Of a stretch of DNA of 31,059 nt, positions 22,222-28,419 are shown one piece after another. The translations under genes were made by a program, and so were the position numbers. Within the stretch, counting starts at the first letter, position 1. The number at the start of each line of letters is the position of its first letter. The notes beneath the pieces were generated by a model that did no database searches, had not been told where the DNA came from, and saw only the letters and a program-made list of their open reading frames with translations. This DNA is from a virus: IMG/VR virus record IMGVR_UViG_3300025127_000150, positions 1 through 31,059 of that record. The stretch is one strand, 5' to 3'.

Positions 22222-22404
22222 GTGCATAGCGGTGTACTCGACAAGCAACCGGCGGATTCTTGGACAATATATAGGATATTGGCGCGCTTGTCTGTAACCG
22301 CGTCCGTGTTCTTGTGTCGGACAACAATAGACGTCTGGCAACAAGAGAAAGAAAATAAAATTAGACATAGGCTGGCGAAAGTCAAGGCGGTGAGGACAGC
22401 CTGA
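22222..22404 (+). CDS. Doubtful small protein (60 aa), GTG start
   Basis: GTG 22222 starts within GTGCATAG, overlapping the stop of a short upstream frame (22149-22229) that has no good start codon. The product has a hydrophobic or amphipathic middle (IYRILARLSVTASVFLCRTT) and a basic end (RHRLAKVKAVRTA). No ribosome site is clear. The 22154-22447 stretch is the longest part of the window without a firm gene, and this is the best coding candidate in it. Confidence 0.35.
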   Translation: MHSGVLDKQPADSWTIYRILARLSVTASVFLCRTTIDVWQQEKENKIRHRLAKVKAVRTA

Positions 22405-22447
22405 CCCAAGAATCTAACTTTTTTGTCTTTTGTTGTATATTTACTAT

Positions 22448-22672
22448 ATGGCAAAAAAATATGAACCCGGTGACTTTGTTGCTTGTTATATCACAAATAC
22501 AGAGGTATACGAAGATCTGTTAGCGTGGGGCATGGTTATTGAAGTGTCACCTACTTTAGAAGATATACTCGTCTTAGATAAGGATGGGACAAGAAACTGG
22601 TGGCCTGCTCATAGGTGGAGACCGCTAGATAACTTTGAGAGAAGTGTAGATATTTTTGGTATTTTAATCTAA
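22448..22672 (+). CDS. GD-motif small protein (74 aa), possibly leaderless
   Basis: ATG 22448 gives MAKKYEPGDFVACYITNTEV, then WGMVIEVSPTLEDILVLDKD and WRPLDNF. An in-frame TTG at 22430 has no support. No Shine-Dalgarno; TATATT (22436-22441) ends 6 nt before the ATG, as at other predicted leaderless genes, but its -35 is poor. Confidence 0.7.
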   Translation: MAKKYEPGDFVACYITNTEVYEDLLAWGMVIEVSPTLEDILVLDKDGTRNWWPAHRWRPLDNFERSVDIFGILI

Positions 22673-22698
22673 TCAAGTAACATTACAAGGCACAAAGA

Positions 22699-22836
22699 AT
22701 GACTTATTTTCTTGGACTGTTTCCACTTCTTATAATAATTTTTGTAATTTGCTACTCAGTGGAATTGATAATATCTTTTTTTTGCTGGATCTTTTTATCA
22801 ATATTGTATTTCTTTTTCCCGAATGATGGATCTTGA
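22699..22836 (+). CDS. 45-aa two-helix membrane microprotein
   Basis: It starts MTYFLGLFPLLIIIFVICYS and continues with a second hydrophobic stretch (LIISFFCWIFLSILYFFF), ending PNDGS. AAGG lies upstream at about 11 nt. Almost wholly hydrophobic; holin-like size, but there is no other lysis gene nearby. Confidence 0.55.
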   Translation: MTYFLGLFPLLIIIFVICYSVELIISFFCWIFLSILYFFFPNDGS

Positions 22837-22838
22837 AG

Positions 22839-23039
22839 ATGGGTGGAAACAAGCTAGAAAGAAAAGTTGTAAGATACAAAAATGACCCCTCTTTTATCGG
22901 GGTAACTTTATCAAGAAAGAACAATATGTCTTTCGTATTGTGGACAAAAGTAGAAGATCCAGAGTGGGTTCCAGATTATTGTTTGAATTTTTTATACTCT
23001 GTGGAATTACAAGATGTTCTTCTAGGTAATAGAAAATGA
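22839..23039 (+). CDS. Hypothetical small beta protein (66 aa), GD-family-like
   Basis: ATG 22839 (TTG 22833 is an alternative overlapping the upstream stop). NKLERKVVRYKNDPSFIGVT, MSFVLWTKVEDP and a last strand give the family strand order, with a diverged first motif. Followed by a short gap and a run of A and G as ribosome site for the next gene. Confidence 0.55.
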   Translation: MGGNKLERKVVRYKNDPSFIGVTLSRKNNMSFVLWTKVEDPEWVPDYCLNFLYSVELQDVLLGNRK

Positions 23040-23052
23040 GAAGGAAAAAAAG

Positions 23053-23283
23053 ATGATTCGATGTAGATCAGAAAAGCCGCAACAGAAAATGGAGATCGAC
23101 CTAACAGGACCAGAGGGCAATGCTTTTGTTCTTATGGGCTACGCCCAAAAGTGGGGTAGGCAACTCGGATACAGTGAACATAGAATTAAATGTATAATTG
23201 ATGAAATGAAATTAACTAACTATGAAGGACTGTTGCACACCTTCGACCGAGAATTTGGTGAGTTTGTAACACTTTGGAGATAA
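23053..23283 (+). CDS. Conserved phage-type hypothetical protein (76 aa)
   Basis: EIDLTGPEGNAFVLMGYAQK then a helix with EHRIKCIIDEMKLTNYEGLL and FDREFGEFVTL. This compact strand-helix-helix pattern is one I associate with a small protein of large T4-like and marine phages, but its role is unknown. AAGGAAAAAAAG precedes the ATG. One base separates it from the next gene. Confidence 0.68.
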   Translation: MIRCRSEKPQQKMEIDLTGPEGNAFVLMGYAQKWGRQLGYSEHRIKCIIDEMKLTNYEGLLHTFDREFGEFVTLWR

Positions 23284-23284
23284 A

Positions 23285-23605
23285 ATGTTTGATGACTTTA
23301 TAGATGAGAAAACCGCGAGAAGAAGGGTCTTGTCACAGGGCAGACATATCCTTCAATCAATTATAGAGTCATATGACTCAGGCTTTCTCGATGACCCGCG
23401 CCAAGCTGCAAACCTTTGTACTCTTTTTGCGCTTTGCATCGAGGGAAAAGTTACCGCAACTTTTGATGAAGAGTCTGCGACCACTAAATGGTCGTTAACA
23501 GAAAACTGGACCAAGCATCTACGCGATGTCGAGCAGTCAATTTTTGACTCAAAAATAATTAAAGGACCGTGGGAAAAAACGGTTGACAAACCGCTAAATA
23601 CCTGA
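23285..23605 (+). CDS. Hypothetical helical protein (106 aa)
   Basis: Helical throughout: TARRRVLSQGRHILQSIIES, DDPRQAANLCTLFALCIEGK, then WTKHLRDVEQSIF. GGAG lies directly before it. Its last codons contain the -35 box of the next promoter. No family recognised. Confidence 0.62.
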   Translation: MFDDFIDEKTARRRVLSQGRHILQSIIESYDSGFLDDPRQAANLCTLFALCIEGKVTATFDEESATTKWSLTENWTKHLRDVEQSIFDSKIIKGPWEKTVDKPLNT

Positions 23606-23611
23606 TATTAT
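23583..23611 (+). promoter_or_regulatory. Promoter with extended -10 for the zinc-ribbon gene
   Basis: TTGACA (23583-23588), 17 bp ending TGA, TATTAT (23606-23611). It overlaps the end of the upstream gene. It probably drives the run from the zinc-ribbon gene through the second GD-motif array. Confidence 0.8.
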
Positions 23612-23639
23612 TATAATATAAACAATCAGGGAGTATCCA

Positions 23640-23843
23640 ATGTCTGCACCAATCTGTATCAAATGCCAAGTCGAGTTCAACCCTCGTCGTTTTGAACTTG
23701 GCTATCGTACCTGTCTCACTTGCGGTGGCAAGTCTGCTCTAATCGAGAAGGCTCGCAAAGCAAAGTGTTCAGCCCCAGCCTACAACAAGGGCGCGTATCA
23801 ATATGTCGGCACAGTCCAGGTAGCACGAGGAGTCGGTCGATGA
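23640..23843 (+). CDS. Small zinc-ribbon protein (67 aa)
   Basis: C6-I-K-C9 and C25-L-T-C28-G-G form a CxxC/CxxC zinc ribbon; the rest is basic and Tyr/Gln-rich (YNKGAYQYVGTVQVARG). Phages often carry such single-ribbon proteins, which may bind nucleic acid or RNA polymerase. GGGAG is the ribosome site. ATGA overlap with the lipoprotein gene. Confidence 0.75.
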   Translation: MSAPICIKCQVEFNPRRFELGYRTCLTCGGKSALIEKARKAKCSAPAYNKGAYQYVGTVQVARGVGR

Positions 23844-24022
23844 TTCGTATTTCTGTTGTTGTATTCTGTCTATTCCTTTCTGGTTGCCCACCAGAAGAAG
23901 ACTGTCAGAAAATCATGGAGTGCCAAGACGATCAAGAGATGGTCTGCGACAAGAATGATTCTGGTTGCGGTGAGGATTGTCACTACTACGTCGTTGAGCA
24001 TTGTTATGAGGTGTGTCGATGA
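23840..24022 (+). CDS. Cysteine-rich small lipoprotein (60 aa)
   Basis: ATG 23840 overlaps the previous TGA and has GAGGAG upstream. MIRISVVVFCLFLSGCPPEE gives a signal with lipobox L-S-G-C16. The mature peptide is only 45 aa with seven more Cys (EDCQ, MEC, VCDK, GCGEDC, HCYEVC) and net acidic charge, so likely a disulfide-rich outer-membrane or periplasmic lipoprotein. It resembles the 12806 product in type but not clearly in sequence. Superinfection exclusion or spanin function is a guess. Confidence 0.72.
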   Translation: MIRISVVVFCLFLSGCPPEEDCQKIMECQDDQEMVCDKNDSGCGEDCHYYVVEHCYEVCR

Positions 24023-24234
24023 TGGTTGGAGACTTGGTTAGGTTGTCAGAATATGGTATAAAGCGTGATTACAACCACGCACTGACGAAGGAGGACCCAT
24101 ATCAGGTTGGAGTTGTTACCAGTATACTTCTTGGTTCTTATCCTTACAAGGTCCATTGGATGAAAGCACACCGCGCGCCCAGTTGCTTTTTGGTGAACAC
24201 GCACTCAAGGAAGGAATTGAAGTATGCAACCTGA
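24019..24234 (+). CDS. GD-motif small protein (71 aa)
   Basis: Two adjacent ATGs (24019, 24022) overlap the lipoprotein stop. M-V-G-D-L-V-R-L-S-E-Y-G, then YQVGVVTSILLGSYPYKVHW and ELKYAT. The first gene of the second GD-motif array; GAGGTG lies upstream. Confidence 0.72.
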   Translation: MMVGDLVRLSEYGIKRDYNHALTKEDPYQVGVVTSILLGSYPYKVHWMKAHRAPSCFLVNTHSRKELKYAT

Positions 24235-24427
24235 TGCAATCAAAATTGGTGATTTAGTGAAGCTGCCGCCAAGTCTGATCTATTGGTGGGGAGACCAGAT
24301 TGGAATCATTGACATTGTAGAACCAGAAGAAAGCTCACACGTTACTTATCGAGTGTTTGTTCCAGGCAAGGGCCACGCGCGCTTCGGTGATGTAAATTTC
24401 GTGGAGGTTATCAGTGAAAGTCGGTGA
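24224..24427 (+). CDS. GD-motif small protein (67 aa)
   Basis: MQPDAIKIGDLVKLPPSLIY, then IGIIDIVEP, TYRVFVPG and the family ending VEVISESR. Its start lies 11 nt inside the upstream gene. The GTGGAGGTTATCA at its end is the ribosome site for the next GTG start, via a 14-nt seam. Confidence 0.78.
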   Translation: MQPDAIKIGDLVKLPPSLIYWWGDQIGIIDIVEPEESSHVTYRVFVPGKGHARFGDVNFVEVISESR

Positions 24428-24602
24428 TTTAGTAAATCGTAAAATAGAGCCTTGGGAATATCATAGAACCAACACCCCAGACTTTGGTATTGGCGTTGTG
24501 ACATATTATGATGGCCATGGCAAGTTCAAGGTTCTGTGGTCAAATTACAGCAAGCCTATTTCTCACGATATCTATGAGTTGGTACCACATGCGAATCGGT
24601 GA
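24414..24602 (+). CDS. GD-motif small protein (62 aa), GTG start
   Basis: MKVGDLVNRKIEPWEYHRTN, then FGIGVVTYYDGHGKFKVLWS and YELVPHANR. Start and stop are both within 14-nt seams. The K-F-K-V-L-W strand is shared with several copies. Confidence 0.78.
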   Translation: MKVGDLVNRKIEPWEYHRTNTPDFGIGVVTYYDGHGKFKVLWSNYSKPISHDIYELVPHANR

Positions 24603-24762
24603 TATTGTAAAATACGGATACTCAATCTACGATGACGGTTCGCCCGTTATTGGAAAGGTATTATCTATAAACCATGAAGGCGGTACAATCAAGGTGCTGG
24701 ACAAGTACGGCGAGATCGACTGGTTTGTCACGAGCTATTGCGAGGTTATAGATGAAAATTAA
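24589..24762 (+). CDS. GD-motif small protein (57 aa)
   Basis: ATG 24589, in the 14-nt seam, gives MRIGDIVKYGYSIYDDGSPV, then IGKVLSINHEGGTIKVLDKY and YCEVIDEN. A longer frame from 24508 would overlap the previous gene completely and is rejected. It overlaps the next gene by 11 nt. Confidence 0.75.
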   Translation: MRIGDIVKYGYSIYDDGSPVIGKVLSINHEGGTIKVLDKYGEIDWFVTSYCEVIDEN

Positions 24763-24964
24763 AGTTGGCGACCTCGTAACTGATGATTTCTATGAGGATC
24801 TGGGGATCGTTATCTCGGCGCCGAGATTATCAGCAGATTGTGACACCAAAGCTTTGGGAGTTATGAACGGGGATGTCTATGATGTTGTGGATGTGCTTTG
24901 TCCTGATGGAAGTGTCCGATTGTTCACTACCGATGAATTGAGGATTATCAATGAAAGTCGGTGA
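24752..24964 (+). CDS. GD-motif small protein (70 aa)
   Basis: MKIKVGDLVTDDFYEDLGIV, then VYDVVDVLCPDGSVRLFTTD and the family ending RIINESR. GAGG lies 7 nt before the ATG, inside codons for CEVI of the previous gene. Ends in a 14-nt seam. Confidence 0.78.
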   Translation: MKIKVGDLVTDDFYEDLGIVISAPRLSADCDTKALGVMNGDVYDVVDVLCPDGSVRLFTTDELRIINESR

Positions 24965-25169
24965 TGTTGTAGCTTGGACACCAACAAGGGGTGTATACTG
25001 CTCTCAGAAAGTTAAGTTTGTTGGTGTTGTAACAGAGGTTATCCCTGCGAGTTGCACCCCATACGCCACCGAAGGTCATGTTTATGTGATTTGGAACGAG
25101 TCAACACTGCCAACCTTGAACGATCCAAGAGATGTAAAAGTTATTGAGATAGTCAATGAAAGTCGGTGA
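24951..25169 (+). CDS. GD-motif small protein (72 aa)
   Basis: ATG version of the seam start: MKVGDVVAWTPTRGVYCSQK, then FVGVVTEVIPAS, VYVIWNES and IEIVNESR. The first 10 residues are close to the 16290 copy. 14-nt overlaps at both ends. Confidence 0.78.
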   Translation: MKVGDVVAWTPTRGVYCSQKVKFVGVVTEVIPASCTPYATEGHVYVIWNESTLPTLNDPRDVKVIEIVNESR

Positions 25170-25329
25170 CTTAGTACAGCATGTTGACATACCAAAGAAG
25201 TGCCGCATAGTAGGCGTTGTAGTTGAAATTCGTGGTCCTGGCATTTGCGAAGTTATTTGGTTCGATAGGGACAATGAACGCTTTATACACCATCCAGGCT
25301 CGTTGGAGTTAATCAGTGAAAGTCGGTGA
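25156..25329 (+). CDS. GD-motif small protein (57 aa)
   Basis: MKVGDLVQHVDIPKKCRIVG, then VVVEIRGPGICEVIWFDRDN and LELISESR. At 57 aa it is easy to miss in gene calling, yet its seams on both sides are the standard 14 nt, which strongly supports it. Confidence 0.78.
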   Translation: MKVGDLVQHVDIPKKCRIVGVVVEIRGPGICEVIWFDRDNERFIHHPGSLELISESR

Positions 25330-25504
25330 TTTGGTAAAAGACAATCATCCAAGCCGGATGGGTGCTGAAAGAATCGGGGTGCTTGTCAATCAGACTCGAT
25401 TAGGCACATCATCGTTAAACAAGTCGTTTAGGGTGTTGTGGCACGATGGCTCCATTGGAAATAATGTTTGGGATTATGACTTAAAAATAGTAAAAAGTTC
25501 TTGA
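25316..25504 (+). CDS. GD-motif small protein (62 aa), GTG start
   Basis: MKVGDLVKDNHPSRMGAERI, then GVLVNQTR, SFRVLWHDGS and DLKIVKSS. Last member of the second array; the -35 of the next promoter overlaps its stop codon. GGAG lies in the upstream LELIS codons. Confidence 0.78.
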   Translation: MKVGDLVKDNHPSRMGAERIGVLVNQTRLGTSSLNKSFRVLWHDGSIGNNVWDYDLKIVKSS

Positions 25505-25529
25505 CTTTCAGTAGTTTAGCTGCTATACT
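25501..25529 (+). promoter_or_regulatory. Promoter with extended -10 after the second array
   Basis: TTGACT (25501-25506), 17 bp ending TGC, TATACT (25524-25529). The leader of about 30 nt has AAAGG before ATG 25566. Confidence 0.8.
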
Positions 25530-25565
25530 ATAAGAGTAGAAACAATCAAGAAAGGTTATTTTTCT

Positions 25566-25754
25566 ATGGCTCTCGAAACAAAGTGTTTAACACCAGATGC
25601 ATACTTCACGACTCACATTGGCGAGCGCCTCATTGCTATTGACATACATTTACCATTTAAGCTCGACCTAAACGAGCAAGACGCAACTCTCTTGGAGAAG
25701 CTAATCCACAACCAACTTGAACTTGTACTTAGGAGTTATTTCAATGGCAGGTAA
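25566..25754 (+). CDS. Hypothetical 62-aa protein
   Basis: Strand-strand-helix: RLIAIDIHLPFKLDL followed by NEQDATLLEKLIHNQLELVL. The ATG is preceded by AAAGG at about 10 nt. It overlaps the zinc-ribbon gene by 11 nt and supplies its AGGAG. Function unknown. Confidence 0.62.
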   Translation: MALETKCLTPDAYFTTHIGERLIAIDIHLPFKLDLNEQDATLLEKLIHNQLELVLRSYFNGR

Positions 25755-25923
25755 AGCAAGAATGAGATTTATTGCGAGGTCCAATCGGCTTCGCTTCGAG
25801 CGTGACAGTGGACACTATGCAGGACAAGCTATCTATGGCGTTGACTGCATTTACTGTCACGAGTATTTTCCCAACGTCAAGAAGCCAGAGTTTGGCGGTC
25901 ACGTATGCAGGAGTTGTAAGTAA
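25744..25923 (+). CDS. Small basic zinc-ribbon protein (59 aa)
   Basis: ATG 25744 lies 7 nt after AGGAG. The first 20 residues are strongly basic (MAGKARMRFIARSNRLRFER); C35-I-Y-C38 and C55-R-S-C58 form a zinc ribbon. Basic tail plus ribbon suggests nucleic-acid binding. TAATG-type overlap with the next gene. Confidence 0.7.
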   Translation: MAGKARMRFIARSNRLRFERDSGHYAGQAIYGVDCIYCHEYFPNVKKPEFGGHVCRSCK

Positions 25924-26276
25924 TGGGTTATCGTAGTGATGTAGGCTTCGCCTGTGATCCAATCATCAAGCAAGTGATTGAAACTGTGAGTGAGTGGGAC
26001 AGCGAGTTCAAAGAATTGTTGAATTGTGGCGAGGATTTATCGAGCGGTGACGGCTATCAGGGTCGCTATCGTTGGGAGTCTGTCAAGTGGTATGATAGTT
26101 TTCCAGACGTCCAGATCGTAGAAAACATTATGACAATGTGTGATAATGTAGACACCGGCCGTCTTTCTTATGAAACATACGGATTCATCCGCCTTGGTGA
26201 AGACCATGATGACAGCGAAACACGAGGTGACACTTGTGCGTTTGATCTTTATATCAACAGGAGCATAGACATATGA
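25923..26276 (+). CDS. Conserved phage hypothetical protein, MGYRSDV-type (117 aa)
   Basis: Begins MGYRSDVGFACDP, has YRWESVKWYDSFPDVQIVEN, then GFIRLGEDHDDSETRGD and ends LYINRSIDI. MGYRSDV plus F.R.GE...D is a pattern shared by a widespread set of phage and bacterial hypothetical proteins. No enzymatic residues stand out. ATGA overlap follows. Confidence 0.72.
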   Translation: MGYRSDVGFACDPIIKQVIETVSEWDSEFKELLNCGEDLSSGDGYQGRYRWESVKWYDSFPDVQIVENIMTMCDNVDTGRLSYETYGFIRLGEDHDDSETRGDTCAFDLYINRSIDI

Positions 26277-26509
26277 AAAGGGGATGGGAAGGTAGAATTG
26301 TCAAGGGTGGTAACAGCATCCACACAAACTCTGGTGTAATCACCAAATCCAAGCGGCATTACTGCGACAACAATGAGGTGGAAATTATTCTTGCAGAAGT
26401 GCTATTCCAGAAGGAAGGCTTTAATCGGGCGATCTATGCTTATACCAACAATGAGTTTCATATTATCAAGGACTGCCCCGGCGCACCAGCAACATTGGAG
26501 TTCGCATGA
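26273..26509 (+). CDS. Hypothetical small protein (78 aa)
   Basis: Basic N-terminus (MKRGWEGRIVKGGNS), then VEIILAEVLFQ and a C-terminal strand (EFHIIKDCPG). It may be a distant beta-barrel relative of the GD family, but the motif is missing. ATGA overlaps at both ends. Confidence 0.6.
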   Translation: MKRGWEGRIVKGGNSIHTNSGVITKSKRHYCDNNEVEIILAEVLFQKEGFNRAIYAYTNNEFHIIKDCPGAPATLEFA

Positions 26510-26676
26510 ATGAGGATACATTAAAAGAAGCGTTTAACGTCGCTGCTATCGTTGCTTTGCTTAACCATAAATTTGCTGTAAATTATGATAACGAAGATAA
26601 AGCAGAAGTCTTGACAGAAGTCTTAAATGATGTTAAACTATTACTACAACCAACAACAAACAACGAGGTTCACTAA
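26506..26676 (+). CDS. Small helical acidic protein (56 aa)
   Basis: MNEDTLKEAFNVAAIVALLN, then DKAEVLTEVLNDVKLLL: two amphipathic helices, acidic overall. Starts in ATGA with the upstream stop and ends in TAATG with the next gene. GGAG precedes the start. Confidence 0.6.
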   Translation: MNEDTLKEAFNVAAIVALLNHKFAVNYDNEDKAEVLTEVLNDVKLLLQPTTNNEVH

Positions 26677-27194
26677 TGAAGTACAAGTCTTTTATCAACA
26701 AACTCAAGAAGCGACTCGGCACCAAGGATCTGGATATTACTACTGATGAGTTCGGGGTCAATGGACGCAGAGAGTGGCTGGTTTATGGCGACACAGTGGC
26801 TCGCTGGCACGTAGAGAGAGGTGACTATCGCGATCCAGAGTCAGAACTTGTGGTGTCGAGCTTTCATACAAAGGGTGTTAATCAAGAGTCTGATCCGCAT
26901 ACTGACTATTTTCCTGGCACTTATTGGGACAATGCAACACAGCTAATTGATCGGCTTGTGCCACCACCGCCAAAGTTTACGCCTGGTGTCCTCGTTCGAG
27001 GCAAACCAGAAAACAAGCGCGCAAAGCGTCACGGCTATGCGGGTAAGACTGCATTGGTTATGGGAGCTAGTGGCAAATATATGAGTTTGCAATTCGTGTC
27101 TAACGACGACGATGAATGGCTTAGCAGCACTTGTACTAATGCCTGGAACAGGATGTCATATCCTGTGCGTGACTTCGAATTGGTGTCAGGATGA
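26676..27194 (+). CDS. Hypothetical protein with C-terminal small beta-barrel domain (172 aa)
   Basis: Residues 1-95 form an alpha/beta part (REWLVYGDTVARWHVERGDY). Residues 102-171 have the family layout: FTPGVLVRGKPENKRAKRHG, then YAGKTALVMGASGKYMSLQF and a closing strand (VRDFELVSG). With the 17158 gene this is a second fusion of the small domain to a larger part. ATGA overlap with the next gene. Function unknown. Confidence 0.7.
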   Translation: MKYKSFINKLKKRLGTKDLDITTDEFGVNGRREWLVYGDTVARWHVERGDYRDPESELVVSSFHTKGVNQESDPHTDYFPGTYWDNATQLIDRLVPPPPKFTPGVLVRGKPENKRAKRHGYAGKTALVMGASGKYMSLQFVSNDDDEWLSSTCTNAWNRMSYPVRDFELVSG

Positions 27195-27370
27195 ATCAAA
27201 TCTACAGGGTCCGCTATCGCATTGGCAAAGAGCCGAGTCACGAGATCATCGCGATTGAAAAGATTTGCAGAAAGCGCATAGCGGAACTGTTCAAGGAGCA
27301 TGGAAAAAATATAAAGTTTTCCAAGATGGTGTCTGCCGCGACTCACCCTCGCGGCGCACCTCATATCTAA
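27191..27370 (+). CDS. Small basic protein (59 aa) ending at the tRNA-Lys 5' end
   Basis: MNQIYRVRYRIGKEPSHEII, then a basic helix (EKICRKRIAELFKEHGKN). The stop TAA ends at 27370 and the tRNA-Lys begins at 27371. Start overlaps the previous stop. Function unknown. Confidence 0.62.
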   Translation: MNQIYRVRYRIGKEPSHEIIAIEKICRKRIAELFKEHGKNIKFSKMVSAATHPRGAPHI

Positions 27371-27443
27371 GGGCTACTAGCTCAACTGGCAGAGCATCGG
27401 ACTTTTAATCCGCAGGTTCAGGGTTCGAGTCCCTGGTGGCCCA
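27371..27443 (+). tRNA. tRNA-Lys (TTT)
   Basis: Acceptor GGGCTAC pairs with GTGGCCC (one G-T pair); D-stem GCTC/GAGC; anticodon loop CTTTTAA gives TTT; T-arm CAGGG TTCGAGT CCCTG. CCA is not encoded. The outermost anticodon-stem pair is T-C, as also in the Arg tRNA here. It reads AAA/AAG. Confidence 0.95.
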
Positions 27444-27469
27444 CTAAAATTTTATGAAAGGAGGAATAG

Positions 27470-27652
27470 ATGAAACCAAATAAGAAACTATCTAGCTTAT
27501 GCTTCTTCGCATCGCTTGTATCTGTTGCAGCTTCTATTGTTACGTGGGTAACGGTTGGAGATTCAGACCCTGCTCATGCTGAACGTTTTGGTATTTTTAT
27601 TGGTCTTTGGGCGCCCACTTTGATGGCGATGTCCAATCATTATAAGGAGTAG
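27470..27652 (+). CDS. 60-aa two-helix membrane protein
   Basis: AAAGGAGGAATAG gives a very strong ribosome site. MKPNKKLSSLCFFASLVSVA starts the first membrane helix (to about residue 28); a short loop with DSDPAHAE precedes a second (FGIFIGLWAPTLMAMS). Positive N-terminus suggests both ends inside. Confidence 0.65.
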   Translation: MKPNKKLSSLCFFASLVSVAASIVTWVTVGDSDPAHAERFGIFIGLWAPTLMAMSNHYKE

Positions 27653-27658
27653 TTAGCT

Positions 27659-27898
27659 ATGAGTCTAAATCTAATGGAATTTTTGAAAGTCTTTACCATT
27701 GTCGCGACCTTCTCAACTCTACTGCTTTTAGGACACAACTATATGTGGAAATTAATTGAAGAAGACAATGAGAATGACGATGACAATGTTTTAGATTTTC
27801 CAAAAATTGTTTCCTCTCAGAGAATTGACCCAAATGAGTCTGATTTCATTGACTATGATGGAATGGGCAACCAAGGTCGTTTTCCGAAAAGAAACTAA
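27659..27898 (+). CDS. 79-aa single-pass membrane protein with acidic tail
   Basis: One membrane helix (FTIVATFSTLLLLGHNYM, about residues 11-28), then a very acidic stretch (EEDNENDDDN) and a polar tail. AAGGAG before the previous stop serves as its ribosome site. It ends 6 nt before the tRNA-Gly. Confidence 0.62.
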   Translation: MSLNLMEFLKVFTIVATFSTLLLLGHNYMWKLIEEDNENDDDNVLDFPKIVSSQRIDPNESDFIDYDGMGNQGRFPKRN

Positions 27899-27904
27899 TA
27901 CCAA

Positions 27905-27976
<72 letters not shown>

Positions 27977-27985
27977 TATTTTTAT

Positions 27986-28062
27986 CGGGGTGTAGCGCAG
28001 CCTGGCAGCGCATCTGGTTTGGGACCAGAGGGTCGTAGGTTCGAATCCTACCTCCCCGACCA
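27986..28062 (+). tRNA. tRNA-Pro (TGG) with encoded CCA
   Basis: Acceptor CGGGGTG with CTCCCCG pairs except for one T-T mismatch at the sixth pair; anticodon arm TCTGG TTTGGGA CCAGA gives TGG; T-arm GTAGG TTCGAAT CCTAC. CCA is encoded at 28060-28062, unlike the other four tRNAs. It reads CCA and other CCN codons. Confidence 0.94.
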
Positions 28063-28069
28063 AAGTATT

Positions 28070-28171
28070 ATGATAAGAGATTGTATAATAAAAACAATAT
28101 GTTACGCTGCTGGTGTTGCAATGGTAGGAGCTTTAATAGTTTTGCCATATATTGTCAAGCAGAATAAGTGA
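28070..28171 (+). CDS. 33-aa membrane microprotein between two tRNAs
   Basis: MIRDCIIKTICYAAGVAMVG with a helix to about residue 28 and a basic end (VKQNK). No Shine-Dalgarno is obvious. The stop TGA ends at 28171 and the tRNA-Leu begins at 28172, the same abutment as at the tRNA-Lys. Confidence 0.45.
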   Translation: MIRDCIIKTICYAAGVAMVGALIVLPYIVKQNK

Positions 28172-28253
28172 GGCTGGGTGGTGGAACTGGTAGACACAGG
28201 AGACTTAAAATCTCCCGACTTCGGTCGTGCGGGTTCGAGTCCCGCCCTAGCTA
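28172..28253 (+). tRNA. tRNA-Leu (TAA)
   Basis: Acceptor GGCTGGG with CCTAGCT (two G-T pairs); anticodon arm GGAGA CTTAAAA TCTCC gives TAA; long variable arm with CGAC TTCG GTCG as expected for Leu; T-arm GCGGG TTCGAGT CCCGC. CCA not encoded; a run of T follows. It reads TTA/TTG. Confidence 0.95.
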
Positions 28254-28271
28254 CTTTTTTAATCTTTTTTG

Positions 28272-28300
28272 TTGACAAGGTTAGAAAATTTTGATATACT
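28272..28300 (+). promoter_or_regulatory. Promoter with extended -10 before tRNA-Arg
   Basis: TTGACA (28272-28277), 17 bp ending TGA, TATACT (28295-28300). It is 23 nt upstream of the tRNA-Arg and would also serve the genes after it. Confidence 0.82.
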
Positions 28301-28323
28301 GTAAGTATAGAAAATGAGGATTT

Positions 28324-28396
28324 GCCCTAGTAGCTCAGTGGATAGAGCATCGGACTTCTAATCCGCAGGTCGTAGGTTCGACTCCTACCTGGGGCG
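28324..28396 (+). tRNA. tRNA-Arg (TCT)
   Basis: Acceptor GCCCTAG with CTGGGGC; anticodon loop CTTCTAA gives TCT; T-arm GTAGG TTCGACT CCTAC. CCA not encoded. The D-arm and anticodon arm are nearly identical to the Lys tRNA at 27371, suggesting a common origin. It reads AGA/AGG. Confidence 0.95.
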
Positions 28397-28419
28397 CAAA
28401 TTACCTTTGGTGATAGTAA

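Larger units (their letters stand above)
24019..25504 (+). repeat. Array 2 of GD-motif genes with 14-nt seams
   Basis: Eight family genes in a row, no other gene between them, with 14-nt overlaps at 24414, 24589, 24951, 25156 and 25316. Proteins differ in the middle but share the first 7 and last 5-8 residues, which are the parts encoded by the seams. Confidence 0.85.

Noticed and set aside
22364-22430. Terminator after the VWA gene
   Set aside because: AGGCTG and CAGCCT can pair, but the loop is over 20 nt and the T-run lies about 17 nt further on, so it is not a standard terminator.
15480-25330. Seam repeats as a CRISPR array
   Set aside because: The repeated 19-nt core is spaced about 180-220 nt apart by coding sequence, is not palindromic and coincides with start codons.
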